Shown: positions 8,921 to 16,620 of the stretch, one piece after another
How positions within the stretch are numbered: the stretch's first letter is position 1
How the letters are laid out: the number at the start of each line of letters is the position of its first letter
NCBI RefSeq assembly: GCF_025137375.1
Contig: NZ_CP073720.1
Location: 2,938,501 to 3,002,500, forward strand
DNA length: 64,000 nucleotides
Direction of reading: 5' to 3'
Source of the DNA: Dactylosporangium fulvum
Lineage (GTDB): Bacteria > Actinomycetota > Actinomycetes > Mycobacteriales > Micromonosporaceae
Translations under genes and position numbers: made by a program
Notes under the pieces: model-generated
Told to the model about the DNA's origin: nothing
Database searches by the model: none
What the model saw: only the letters and a program-made list of their open reading frames with translations

Positions 8921-9423
8921 CCGGTCCGGAGCGCAGCGGAGGGGCCGATCTCGCGCGGTACCAGGACCCGTTGACGATCCAGCGCATGCTGCACACGGCA
9001 GGGACCATCGCGATCGTGGGCCTGTCGAGCAACGAGCTGCGCGCCAGCTATTTTGTCGGCTACTACCTCAAACGGCACGGCTATCGCGTGATCCCCGTGA
9101 ATCCCCGTGAGACGCAGATCCTCGGCGAGACCTGCTACGCGAGCCTGCTGGACGTGCCTGTGCCGGTGGACGTCGTGAACGTCTTCCGCGCGCCGGATGC
9201 GCTGCCGGGGATCGCGCGCGAGGCCGTGGCGATCCGCGCCGGTGCCCTCTGGTGCCAGTTCGGCGTGATCAACGAGGAAGGTGCGCGCATCGCGGAGGAC
9301 GGCGGCATGACGGTGGTCATGGACCGTTGCCTCAAGATCGAGCACGCGCGTTACGCGGGCCGGATGCACTGGCTCGGGTTCAACACTTCTCGCATCACGT
9401 CGGTCCGCGCCGGGCTCCAGTAG
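8917..9423 (+). CDS. CoA-binding (YccU-type) Rossmann protein
   Basis: The product is 168 residues and starts at an ATG overlapping the metY stop codon. It has a succinyl-CoA-synthetase-like CoA-binding domain with the recognisable IAIVGLSSNELRASYFVGYYLKRHGYRVIPVNP segment, shown here only to identify it as residues about 29-61, and a later GALWCQFGVINEEGARIAEDGGM. Proteins of this family commonly follow metY in actinobacteria. Their biochemical role is not settled; a link to acyl-CoA or homoserine acetylation is plausible but unproven. Translational coupling suggests it belongs to the methionine operon. Confidence 0.85.
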   Translation: MTGPERSGGADLARYQDPLTIQRMLHTAGTIAIVGLSSNELRASYFVGYYLKRHGYRVIPVNPRETQILGETCYASLLDVPVPVDVVNVFRAPDALPGIAREAVAIRAGALWCQFGVINEEGARIAEDGGMTVVMDRCLKIEHARYAGRMHWLGFNTSRITSVRAGLQ

Positions 9424-9434
9424 GCGTTCACCGT

Positions 9435-9466
9435 GCGCCGACGCGGGGCCGGCCCCGCGTCGGCGC
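9435..9466. terminator. Terminator hairpin (perfect 32-bp palindrome)
   Basis: A fully self-complementary GC-rich sequence, beginning GCGCCGACGCGGGG and mirrored about 9450/9451, starts 12 bp after the stop codon of the methionine operon. It is a strong hairpin without a clear T-tract, as is common in actinomycetes. Confidence 0.7.
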
Positions 9467-9488
9467 CGGGAGGGTCCGGCGCTTGCCG

Positions 9489-9671
9489 TCAGCGTCGGCG
9501 GCGCCGTTCCCGCCTGCCGTGGTGGTGCGGCTCGGCCCGGTAGACCAGCGGGGGCGCCAGTTCGTCGGTGTGATCACCGGGGAGGCGTACGGCGACGACG
9601 ACGTACGCCGTGTCGTAGCGGTGGCCGTCTGCTGCGGATGGACGTTTGCGGGCGTGCGATGTCGACATCAC
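9489..9671 (-). CDS. Small basic hypothetical protein
   Basis: A 60-codon frame starts at GTG-ATG (the second codon is ATG) with TGAGGA immediately upstream, a usable Shine-Dalgarno for the ATG. The product has a short hydrophobic strand (TAYVVVAVRLPG) and a His/Arg-rich tail (HHHGRRERRRRR). It has no recognised domain. It is listed because of the ribosome-binding site and the otherwise empty 570-bp gap; it could still be spurious. Confidence 0.35.
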   Translation of the reverse strand: MMSTSHARKRPSAADGHRYDTAYVVVAVRLPGDHTDELAPPLVYRAEPHHHGRRERRRRR

Positions 9672-9925
9672 GGTTCCTCACGATCGTGGGTGTGGCGAAG
9701 TGCCCGGGCTGCGCGGCGCGAGGCCCGGGGTCGGCCGGATGAAGAGGGCGTGTGTCAGGCGGGACAGGAGGCCGACCACACGCGACCGAAGTCGATGTGG
9801 TCCCGTGTCCACAGCAGTGGCAGGCGTGCCATGCATACAGTCCAGCGGCGCCTGTCCGGGACTGTCAACGCCTGTGGCCGTCGCTGTCGCCCTCGTCACG
9901 CCGGCCGTCGAATTCGTGGACTAAA
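9672..9925. other. Intergenic stretch with nothing recognised
   Basis: I see no convincing reading frame, RNA gene or strong hairpin here. It separates the methionine operon from the SDR/monooxygenase locus. Confidence 0.5.
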
Positions 9926-9958
9926 ACTCTACTTAGCAGATAGGATTCATAGGAAGTC
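9926..9958. promoter_or_regulatory. AT-rich promoter/operator patch before the SDR gene
   Basis: A short AT-rich island in GC-rich surroundings contains TACTTA (9930-9935) and the direct repeat ATAGGA-TTC-ATAGGA (9940-9954). Complementary elements TTCCTA and TAAGTA recur upstream of the transporter gene at 14231, which suggests shared regulation of the two halves of the locus. Confidence 0.4.
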
Positions 9959-9992
9959 TGCACGATGGCGCGGGTGTCAGTGGAGGAGACGA

Positions 9993-10781
9993 GTGTCCAC
10001 ACCACGCAAGGTTGTGGTGGTGACCGCAGCGGGCAGCGGCATCGGGCGGGCCACCGCAGAACTCTTCGCCGCCCGCGGATTCGCCGTCATCGCCGTCGAC
10101 ACCGACCCGGGGCGGCTCGCTGAGGTGTCCGAGGTGGACGGCGTGACGCCGCTGCTCGGCGACGTCGCCGAAGAGGAGACGAACCGCGAGATGGTGGCGC
10201 TGGCGGTGCGCCGCCACGGGCGGCTCGACGTCGCGGTGCTCAATGCCGGTGCGGGTGGGGCGCCACCGCTGGAGCACGGCGGCGCGATCGCGGCGCTCGA
10301 CGCGATCCACGCCGTCAACGTCCGCGGTGCCGCACTCGGCATCCGGGCTGCGGTGCCCGCACTGCGCGCCGCCGGCGGCGGTGCTGTCGTCGTGACCGCG
10401 TCGGTCGCGGGACTGCGCGGCGACCCGTACACCTGGGCCTACAACACCACCAAGGCCGCCGCCGTCAACCTCGTGCGGTCGGCGGCGCTCGACTATGCGT
10501 ACCAAGGCATCCGTATCAACGCGATCGCGCCCGGCCTCACGCTGACCGCCCGGACCGCCGCCGTGCACGAGGACGCCGAGCGTGCCCGTGAGCTGAGCCG
10601 GCGCATCCCGCTGGGGCGGTGGGCCGAGCCGCGTGAACAGGCGGAGGTCATCTGGTTCCTGGCCTCTCCCGCGGCGTCGTACATCACCGGCGCGGTCCTG
10701 GCCAGCGACGGCGGCCTCAGCGCCAGCAACGGCATATTTTTCCCGCCGACGGCGGACCCGCCGCCCACAGAAGGGCTTTGA
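9993..10781 (+). CDS. Short-chain dehydrogenase/reductase (SDR)
   Basis: The product is 262 residues from a GTG start 5 bp after GGAGGA. It is a classical SDR: the cofactor motif is VTAAGSGIGRA, followed by the NAG motif (LNAGAGG), a catalytic Ser in VVTASVAG, and the YNTTK catalytic Tyr/Lys pair. The aspartate after the second strand (AVDTD) suggests NAD(H) preference. It is the first gene of a run with two luciferase-like monooxygenases, 2 bp before the next start. It may oxidise an alcohol or reduce a carbonyl formed by those enzymes. The substrate is unknown. Confidence 0.88.
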   Translation: MSTPRKVVVVTAAGSGIGRATAELFAARGFAVIAVDTDPGRLAEVSEVDGVTPLLGDVAEEETNREMVALAVRRHGRLDVAVLNAGAGGAPPLEHGGAIAALDAIHAVNVRGAALGIRAAVPALRAAGGGAVVVTASVAGLRGDPYTWAYNTTKAAAVNLVRSAALDYAYQGIRINAIAPGLTLTARTAAVHEDAERARELSRRIPLGRWAEPREQAEVIWFLASPAASYITGAVLASDGGLSASNGIFFPPTADPPPTEGL

Positions 10782-10783
10782 CG

Positions 10784-11854
10784 ATGTCTCTCGTGCTCGC
10801 CGTCGAGATCGACGGTGACGGTGCCCATCCCGAGGCCTGGCGCCGCGCCGCGCACCCACCCGCGGCGCTGCTCGGACCGCGCCGGGTCCGGCACGTCGCC
10901 GAGATCGCCGAACGTGCCGGCTTCACCCTCGTCACCCTCGACGACGACCTGTTGCCGCCGGACGGCGGCATCGCCGGCCGGATCGGCGCCGTGGAGCGGG
11001 CGGCCTTCATCGCCGCGTCGACCAGCGTCCTGTCGGTCGCGCCGGTGGTGTCCACGACGTACACCGAGCCGTTCCACGTCTCCTCGCAGCTCGCGTCGGT
11101 CGACCACATCTCCGCGGGACGGGCCGGCTGGGTCGTCGCGACCAGTCCCCGGCCCGGAGCGGCGGAGGCGTGGGGACGGCCCGTCGCCGATCCCCGGCAG
11201 GAGGCCGCGGATGCGGTACGGGTCGTGCGCGCGCTGTGGGACTCGTGGGAGGACGACGCCGTCGTCCGCGACGTCGCCACCGGCCGCTACCTCGACCGTG
11301 ACCGGCTCCACTACGTCGACTTCACCGGCGCCACGTATACGGTGACGGGTCCCGCGATCGTTCCGCGCCCGCCGCAGGGACAGCTGGTCGTCCTGGCCCC
11401 GCCCGGCCTCGTGCCGGACGAGGAGGTCGACGTCACGCTGGTGGGCGGTGCCGACGTCGCCGCGGTCCGGCAGGCCGCCGCCGCGACGACGACGCCGCGG
11501 ACCTTCGCCGAGATCGAGGTCGCCCTCGACACCTCCGCAGCGGACGGTGCCGACCGGGTGGCGGCACTCGACCGGCACGCGCCGTGGCCCGTGGCCGGGC
11601 GCCTGCGGTACACAGGTGGCCCGGGCGGCCTCGTGGCACTGCTGCGCGACCTCGACGCGCAGGCCGGCGTCGACGGTGTCCGGCTGCACCCGCTGGTGCT
11701 CGACGAGGACCTCGCCGTGCTCTCGCAGTACGTCGTGCCCGCCTTGATCAAGAGCCGCCTCGCCGCCCGCCCGCTGCCGGGCGCGTCGCTGCGCCAGACG
11801 CTCGGCCTGCCCCGTCCGCAGAACCGGTTCGCGCTTCCGGGAGGACCCGCATGA
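10784..11854 (+). CDS. LLM-class (luciferase-like) flavin-dependent monooxygenase
   Basis: The product is 356 residues, with the ATG two bases after the SDR stop. It shows the luciferase-like TIM-barrel signatures: FHVSSQLASVDHISAGRAGWVVATS and an early AEIAERAGFTLVTLDDD. The first and last portions diverge from characterised members, and the middle (about 180-270) is poorly conserved. Such enzymes use FMNH2 (or F420H2) and O2 to cleave C-S or C-N bonds or to oxidise ketones. No flavin reductase gene is in the cluster, so reduced flavin must come from elsewhere. The ATGA overlap with the next monooxygenase suggests the pair is co-produced. Confidence 0.85.
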   Translation: MSLVLAVEIDGDGAHPEAWRRAAHPPAALLGPRRVRHVAEIAERAGFTLVTLDDDLLPPDGGIAGRIGAVERAAFIAASTSVLSVAPVVSTTYTEPFHVSSQLASVDHISAGRAGWVVATSPRPGAAEAWGRPVADPRQEAADAVRVVRALWDSWEDDAVVRDVATGRYLDRDRLHYVDFTGATYTVTGPAIVPRPPQGQLVVLAPPGLVPDEEVDVTLVGGADVAAVRQAAAATTTPRTFAEIEVALDTSAADGADRVAALDRHAPWPVAGRLRYTGGPGGLVALLRDLDAQAGVDGVRLHPLVLDEDLAVLSQYVVPALIKSRLAARPLPGASLRQTLGLPRPQNRFALPGGPA

Positions 11855-13242
11855 CCCGCACCGACCCGACCGACGTTCCCCGTCCGGACGCCCAGCTGCA
11901 CTTCGGCGTGTTCTTCCAGGGCGTGAACTACTGGACCATCTGGTCCGACCCGGCGAGCGGGTCGCAGATCTCCCCGGAGTCGTACCGCAGGGTCGCCCAG
12001 ACCGCCGAGCGCGGCCTCTTCGACGCCTTCTTCCTGGGCGAAGGGCTTCGGCTGCGCGAGGTCGGCGGCCGTATCCACGACCTCGACGTGGCGGGCCGGC
12101 CCGACGCCATCACCCAGCTGTCGGCTCTCGCCGCCGTCACCGACCGCATCGGGCTCGTCTCCACCACCAACACCACGTTCAACGAGCCCGCCGACCTGGC
12201 CCGCCGCCTGGCCGGCCTCGACCTGCTCTCCGACGGCCGGGCCGGCTGGAACGTCGTCACCACCGACAACGCCTGGACCGGCGAGAACTTCCGCCGCGGT
12301 GGTTATCTCGACCACGCCGACCGGTACCGGCGCGCCGAACAGTTCCTGACCGCCGCCCGGGCCATCTGGGACGGCTGGCACGACAACGCCGTCGCCGTCG
12401 CCGCCTCCGCCGACGCCCCGTCGTGGGCTCAGCCGGGCGCGATCTCCCCGGTGCGGGTCCGTAGCGAGCAGTTCACCGTCGACGTCACGCCCACCCTGCC
12501 GCGCAGCCGGCAGGGCCATCCGGTCATCTTCCAGGCCGGCGACTCCGGTGAAGGCCGCGACTTCGCCGCCCGCAACGCCGACGTCATCTTCTCCGCCCAC
12601 GGCGCCGACTTCGACGACGCCCTCGCGTTCGCCGACGACATCCGGGCCCGGCTGCGCACCGCCGGACGCCCGGAGGACGATCTGCGCATCCTGCCCGGCA
12701 CGTCGATCATCATCGGCGCCACCGCCGCCGAGGCCGAGGAGAAGGCGGCCTGGGTGCGGCGGGAGCAGGTCACGCCGGCCACCGCTCTCGCCCAGGCCGG
12801 CCTGCTGTGGAACCTCGACCTCAGCGACCACGACCCGGACGGCCCGCTGCCCAAGGACGACCCGCGACCGCAGGACACCAGCGGCGCGTTCGGCGCCGCC
12901 CGCACCGCCGACTCGCAGGCCGTCGTCCGCCAGTGGCGCGAGGCCGCCGACGCCAACGGCTGGTCACTGCGCGAGACGGTCATCCACCTCGGCCAGCGCG
13001 CCCGCGGTCACGTCGGCACCCCGCAGGCGCTCGCCGACAAGTTTGCCCGCTTCGTGCGCCACGGCGCGCTTGACGGGTTCAACATCTCGCCGTACCTGGT
13101 TCCGCACGGCCTCGACGACATCGTCGACCTGCTGGTGCCCGCCCTGCAGGAACGCGGCGTCTACCGCACCGCCTACACCGGCACCACCCTGCGCGAGCAC
13201 CTCGGCCTGCGCCCCAGGCCGACGAACCGCAGCGGCGCGTGA
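11851..13242 (+). CDS. NtaA/SnaA/DszA-family flavin monooxygenase
   Basis: The product is 463 residues. The length and motifs match the two-component FMNH2-dependent family that includes nitrilotriacetate monooxygenase, pristinamycin IIA synthase, dibenzothiophene-sulfone monooxygenase and dimethylsulfide monooxygenase. Visible motifs are HFGVFFQGVNYWTIW near the N-terminus, FNEPADLARRLAGLDLLSDGR, and AGWNVVTTDN followed by the ENFRRGGYLDHADRYRRAEQFL helix region. The family breaks C-N or C-S bonds in small organic compounds. With the SDR and ABC transporter next door, a role in obtaining nitrogen or sulfur from an imported compound is a reasonable inference. The substrate is unknown. Confidence 0.88.
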   Translation: MTRTDPTDVPRPDAQLHFGVFFQGVNYWTIWSDPASGSQISPESYRRVAQTAERGLFDAFFLGEGLRLREVGGRIHDLDVAGRPDAITQLSALAAVTDRIGLVSTTNTTFNEPADLARRLAGLDLLSDGRAGWNVVTTDNAWTGENFRRGGYLDHADRYRRAEQFLTAARAIWDGWHDNAVAVAASADAPSWAQPGAISPVRVRSEQFTVDVTPTLPRSRQGHPVIFQAGDSGEGRDFAARNADVIFSAHGADFDDALAFADDIRARLRTAGRPEDDLRILPGTSIIIGATAAEAEEKAAWVRREQVTPATALAQAGLLWNLDLSDHDPDGPLPKDDPRPQDTSGAFGAARTADSQAVVRQWREAADANGWSLRETVIHLGQRARGHVGTPQALADKFARFVRHGALDGFNISPYLVPHGLDDIVDLLVPALQERGVYRTAYTGTTLREHLGLRPRPTNRSGA

Positions 13243-13259
13243 TGTCCACTGTGGACATC
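13241..13259. promoter_or_regulatory. Perfect palindrome GATGTCCAC-T-GTGGACATC upstream of the GntR gene
   Basis: The 9+1+9 inverted repeat starts at the monooxygenase stop codon and lies 98 bp upstream of the GntR start. Its position fits an autoregulatory operator. The same core, GTCCAC-N-GTGGAC, recurs at 39604-39622. Confidence 0.6.
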
Positions 13260-13338
13260 GTGCGGTAGGGTGCCCGCCGGTCGTACCGGCTGAACTACAG
13301 TGGCCTCCGTCTCGCCCGGTCATCCTTGGAGGACTCTG

Positions 13339-13977
13339 GTGCCCGCAGCCAATCGGGATTCGACCTCGACGCAGTACGAGCGGCTGCGTGCCGAGATCGT
13401 CAGCGGGAAACTCGCGCCGGGCGCGGTGCTGCTGGAGACCCTGCTGTCCGAGCGGCTCGGCGTGTCCCGCACGCCGGTGCGTGAGGCGTTGGTGCTGCTC
13501 GAGCGGGACGGGCTGCTGGAGCGGGACCGACGCGGATACCGGGTGCGGATGCGCAGCCCGGAGGAGTTGCTGGAGATCTACGAGGCGCGGATCGCGCTGG
13601 AGTCGACCTGCGCGGCGCGGGCCGCCGCCCGCCGCTCGGCGTACGACCTGGCGCGGCTCGGGCATCTGGGTCGCGAGGCGCGCGCCGCCACCGACCCGGC
13701 ACGACTTCTTGAGCTGCACGCGGCCTGGCACAAGGCCCTGCGCGCGGCGGCCGGCAACGCCACGGTCATCGACCTGCTGGAGCGGCTCGACTCGATGCTC
13801 GCCGTCTACGACGTCGACGAGCCGACCCTGGCCGACCAGGCGATCGCCGCTGCCGAGCACGAGCGCATCCTGGCCGCCATCGAGGCCGGCGACACCGAAG
13901 AGGCCCGCCGGGCGACGGTGGCGCACCTCGACCGGGCCCGCGAGGCCCGGCTGGCGAAGCTCGCCGCCACCTCCTGA
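13339..13977 (+). CDS. GntR-family regulator (FCD/FadR subfamily)
   Basis: The product is 212 residues from a GTG with GGAGGA at 13328-13333. The N-terminal winged helix (about 10-75) contains LLSERLGVSRTPVREALVLLERDGLLERDRRGYRV. The C-terminal FCD ligand-binding domain has the LHAAWHKALRAAAGN and EHERILAAIEAGD helices, whose Asp/His residues usually bind a metal and a carboxylate ligand. It sits between the oxidative genes and the ABC transporter genes and is the obvious local regulator, probably responding to an organic acid from the pathway. Candidate sites are the palindrome at 13241 and GCGTGTATACGC at 14175. Confidence 0.9.
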   Translation: MPAANRDSTSTQYERLRAEIVSGKLAPGAVLLETLLSERLGVSRTPVREALVLLERDGLLERDRRGYRVRMRSPEELLEIYEARIALESTCAARAAARRSAYDLARLGHLGREARAATDPARLLELHAAWHKALRAAAGNATVIDLLERLDSMLAVYDVDEPTLADQAIAAAEHERILAAIEAGDTEEARRATVAHLDRAREARLAKLAATS

Positions 13978-14125
13978 ACCCGGCCTGTCCCGGCGACCTC
14001 CGGCGGGCGCTGGCCGAGCCCCGGTGGGCCCCGGTCGGCCCCGGTGACCCCGACGAGACCCGGCCTGCCCCGGTGAGCCCCGGCGACCCGGCTGAGCTCC
14101 AGTTGGCCCCGGCGAGACCCGGCCT
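13975..14125. repeat. Degenerate GC-rich tandem repeat after the GntR gene
   Basis: The stretch is built from variants of a ~10-bp unit such as CCCCGGTGAG or CCCCGGCGAG. GAGACCCGGCCTG occurs twice (plus a GAACCCGGCCTG variant). It begins at the GntR stop and ends about 100 bp before the next gene. It is noncoding and may form structure in the transcript. Confidence 0.6.
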
Positions 14126-14174
14126 GATCAGAGCAAGACAGGTCACAGCAGACGACTCTTGCCGCTGCGTCGAC

Positions 14175-14210
14175 GCGTGTATACGCTCACGCTGATTTCC
14201 TAGTAAGTAC
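14175..14210 (+). promoter_or_regulatory. Promoter/operator region of the transporter operon
   Basis: It contains GCGTGTATACGC (14175-14186) with a central GTATAC, the type of half-symmetric site FCD-GntR proteins often bind, and TTTCCTAGTAAGTA (14196-14209). The latter shares elements with the AT-rich patch at 9926-9958. Confidence 0.4.
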
Positions 14211-14230
14211 GTCTGAAAAGGGGAGTAACC

Positions 14231-15868
14231 ATGTCCCGCAGGCTGGTCTTGGCGGCGGCGTCGGTGGCGCTCGTCGCCGCCTGCAGCGCCACCGGTGCTC
14301 CCGGCGACGGCGACGGCGCCGGCTCCGGAACGCCCGTGCGTGGCGGCACTGTCGTGTTCGCCACCGACGTCGAGCCCACGTGCCTCGACCCGGCCGCACC
14401 GAGCCAGATCGCCACCCAGATTCTGCAGCGCAACGTCTACGACTCGCTGATCTTCCAGGACGCCAAGGGCGCCTTCCACCCGTGGCTGGCGAAGTCCTGG
14501 GAGATCTCCGCGGACGGCACCACCTACACGTTCAACCTGCGCGACGACGTGACCTTCCACGACGGCACGAAGTTCGACGCGACGGCAGCGAAGGCCACCT
14601 TCGACCACTTCGTCGACCCGGCGACCAAGGCGCCGCTGGCCGGCTCCCTGCCGTTCGAGTCCGCGACCGCGGCCGCCCCGGCCACACTGGTGGTCAAGCT
14701 CAAGTCGCCGTTCGCGCCGTTCCTGCAGCTCGCGTCGTTCTCGGTGCTCGGCATCCAGTCGCCTGCCGCGCTCGCCAAGGGTCAGGCCGCGCTGTGCGCG
14801 GGCGGCCCCAACGCCGTCGGCACCGGACCGTTCACCACTGCCGCCTACACCAAGGGGCAGAGCCTCACGTTCGCCCGGTACGACGCCTACAACTGGCCGC
14901 CGGACGGCGCAGCGCACCAGGGCGCGGCCTACCTGGACAAGGTCGAGGTCCGGTTCCTGCCGGAGAACGCGATCCGGGTCGGCGCGGTCAGCAGCGGCCA
15001 GGCGCAGCTCGCCGCCAACGTGCCGCCGGTCACCGCGGCCGCGTTCGAGGCCGGCGGCGGCGTTCGCATCCTCAGCGCCGCCGCGGCCGGTACCCCGTTC
15101 ACCGCCTACCTCAACACCAAGCGGGCGCCCTTCGACGACGTCAAGGTGCGTCAGGCATTCCAGCGCGGCATCGACATCGAGAACATCGTCAAGTCGGTGT
15201 ACGCGGGCCGTTTCCCACGGGCCTGGAGCCCGCTCACGCCGAGCACGCCGTATTCCTACGACAGCTCCCTCGAAGGCAGCTGGGCCCAGGACCTGAACCT
15301 GGCCAACCGGCTGCTCGACGAGGCCGGCTGGACGCAGAAGGACGCCCAGGGCTACCGGGTCAAGGACGGGAAGCGCCTGACGGTGGTGTGGGTGCAGAAC
15401 AGCACCGTCATGCGGGAGCAGCGTGACGTCGTGGCCCAGGCGATCGCCGACAACGCCAAGAAGCTCGGCTTCGAGGTGACACTGCAGGGTCTCGACGCGG
15501 GCACGTTCGCCTCCCGGGCCCGGGCCGGCGACTACGACATCACCGACCAGAGCAACCAGCGCGCCGACCCCGACATGCTGTTCAACGTGTGGTCGTCGAA
15601 GTTCCTGGCCACCAAGGGCGGCGCGAACTACGCCAACGTCGACGACCCGCAGGTCGACGGCTGGCTCAGCCAGGGCCTGACCGCGCTGCGGCAGGAGGAC
15701 CGCCCCGCCGCGTACAAGCCGCTGCAGCGCTGGGTCATCGACAATGCCGCGGCCGTGCCGATCTACGTCCCGCAGTACCTGCTGGGTGCGTCGAATTCGG
15801 TGCAGGGCGTCCAGTTCACGGTGTCGGGCTACCCCGACTCCTTCTACACCGTCTGGCGCACCAAGTGA
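14231..15868 (+). CDS. ABC transporter substrate-binding lipoprotein (family 5, Dpp/Opp type)
   Basis: The product is 545 residues. A lipoprotein signal peptide ends in LVAAC (lipidated Cys about residue 18), followed by a Gly/Asp-rich linker. The family 5 binding domain starts with GTVVFATDVEPTCLDPA and contains the characteristic AKSWEISADGTTYTFNLRDDVTFHDG. Family members bind peptides, nickel chelates, opines, sugars or other small ligands, so the ligand cannot be read from sequence. ATG at 14231 follows GGGGAG. It heads an operon with two permeases and a double ATPase. Encoded beside the monooxygenases, it probably delivers their substrate. Confidence 0.92.
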   Translation: MSRRLVLAAASVALVAACSATGAPGDGDGAGSGTPVRGGTVVFATDVEPTCLDPAAPSQIATQILQRNVYDSLIFQDAKGAFHPWLAKSWEISADGTTYTFNLRDDVTFHDGTKFDATAAKATFDHFVDPATKAPLAGSLPFESATAAAPATLVVKLKSPFAPFLQLASFSVLGIQSPAALAKGQAALCAGGPNAVGTGPFTTAAYTKGQSLTFARYDAYNWPPDGAAHQGAAYLDKVEVRFLPENAIRVGAVSSGQAQLAANVPPVTAAAFEAGGGVRILSAAAAGTPFTAYLNTKRAPFDDVKVRQAFQRGIDIENIVKSVYAGRFPRAWSPLTPSTPYSYDSSLEGSWAQDLNLANRLLDEAGWTQKDAQGYRVKDGKRLTVVWVQNSTVMREQRDVVAQAIADNAKKLGFEVTLQGLDAGTFASRARAGDYDITDQSNQRADPDMLFNVWSSKFLATKGGANYANVDDPQVDGWLSQGLTALRQEDRPAAYKPLQRWVIDNAAAVPIYVPQYLLGASNSVQGVQFTVSGYPDSFYTVWRTK

Positions 15869-16620
15869 GCGCCGACTGGGAGGCGTGGCTGGCCGCGCGG
15901 GCGGAAGAGGTGGCCGGGCCGGCCGGTCACGTCGCCCTCACCGGCACCTACACCGTCTTCGAGCCGCTGGTCGTCGACGGCGTGCCCGGCATCTGGGACG
16001 TGGACGGCGGGCGGCTCACCGTGACCGTGGAGCCCGGCGCGCAGCTGACCCGGGACGGGACGCCGCTGACCGGAACCTCCTATGTGGACGGTGATCTCGA
16101 GGCGCCCGGCGTGACCGTCCGGACGTTCGTCCGCGAGGGAACGCCGGTGGTGCGGACCTACGAGCACGCGGCGCCGGCCCGCGCGGCGTTCCGCGGCGTC
16201 GACCGGTACCCGTACGAGCCGAAGTGGCGGGTGCCGGCGGTGTTCGAACCGTTCACCGCTCCCGAGCCGGCCGCGATCCCGTACCAGCGCGACGACGTCG
16301 TGCGGGAACACGTGGTCCCCGGCGAGCTGGCGTTCACTCTCGCCGGCACCCCGCACCGGGTGCGTGCCTTCGAAGGCCACGGCGGGCTGTGGTTCGTGTT
16401 CGCCGACGCCACGACCGGGGTGAGCACGTACCGCCCGGGCCGGTTCGTCGAGGCGCTGCGCACCGGTGACGGATACGTCGTGGACTTCAACCGGGCCTAC
16501 CTGCCGCCGTGCGCGTTCTCCGACTGGTACAACTGCCCACTGCCACCACGGGAGAACGTGCTGTCGAGCGCCGTCGAGGCGGGCGAGAAGTCGGTGCTGG
16601 GCCGTGCTCACCCGGCGTGA
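15865..16620 (+). CDS. DUF1684-family protein
   Basis: The product is 251 residues and starts at a GTG overlapping the substrate-binding-protein stop (GTGA). The C-terminal signature DFNRAYLPPCAFSDWYNCPLPPRENVL is the hallmark of DUF1684 (residues about 210-236), with a preceding FADATTGVSTYRPGRFV. The family is widespread but has no established activity. No signal peptide is present, so it should be cytosolic. Embedding it between the binding protein and the permease gene, with overlaps on both sides, suggests a function tied to handling of the imported compound. Confidence 0.85.
   Translation: MSADWEAWLAARAEEVAGPAGHVALTGTYTVFEPLVVDGVPGIWDVDGGRLTVTVEPGAQLTRDGTPLTGTSYVDGDLEAPGVTVRTFVREGTPVVRTYEHAAPARAAFRGVDRYPYEPKWRVPAVFEPFTAPEPAAIPYQRDDVVREHVVPGELAFTLAGTPHRVRAFEGHGGLWFVFADATTGVSTYRPGRFVEALRTGDGYVVDFNRAYLPPCAFSDWYNCPLPPRENVLSSAVEAGEKSVLGRAHPA

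Noticed and set aside
16230-16260. GTTCGAACC resembling a tRNA T-loop
   Set aside because: It lies within the DUF1684 coding sequence and no cloverleaf can be drawn around it.
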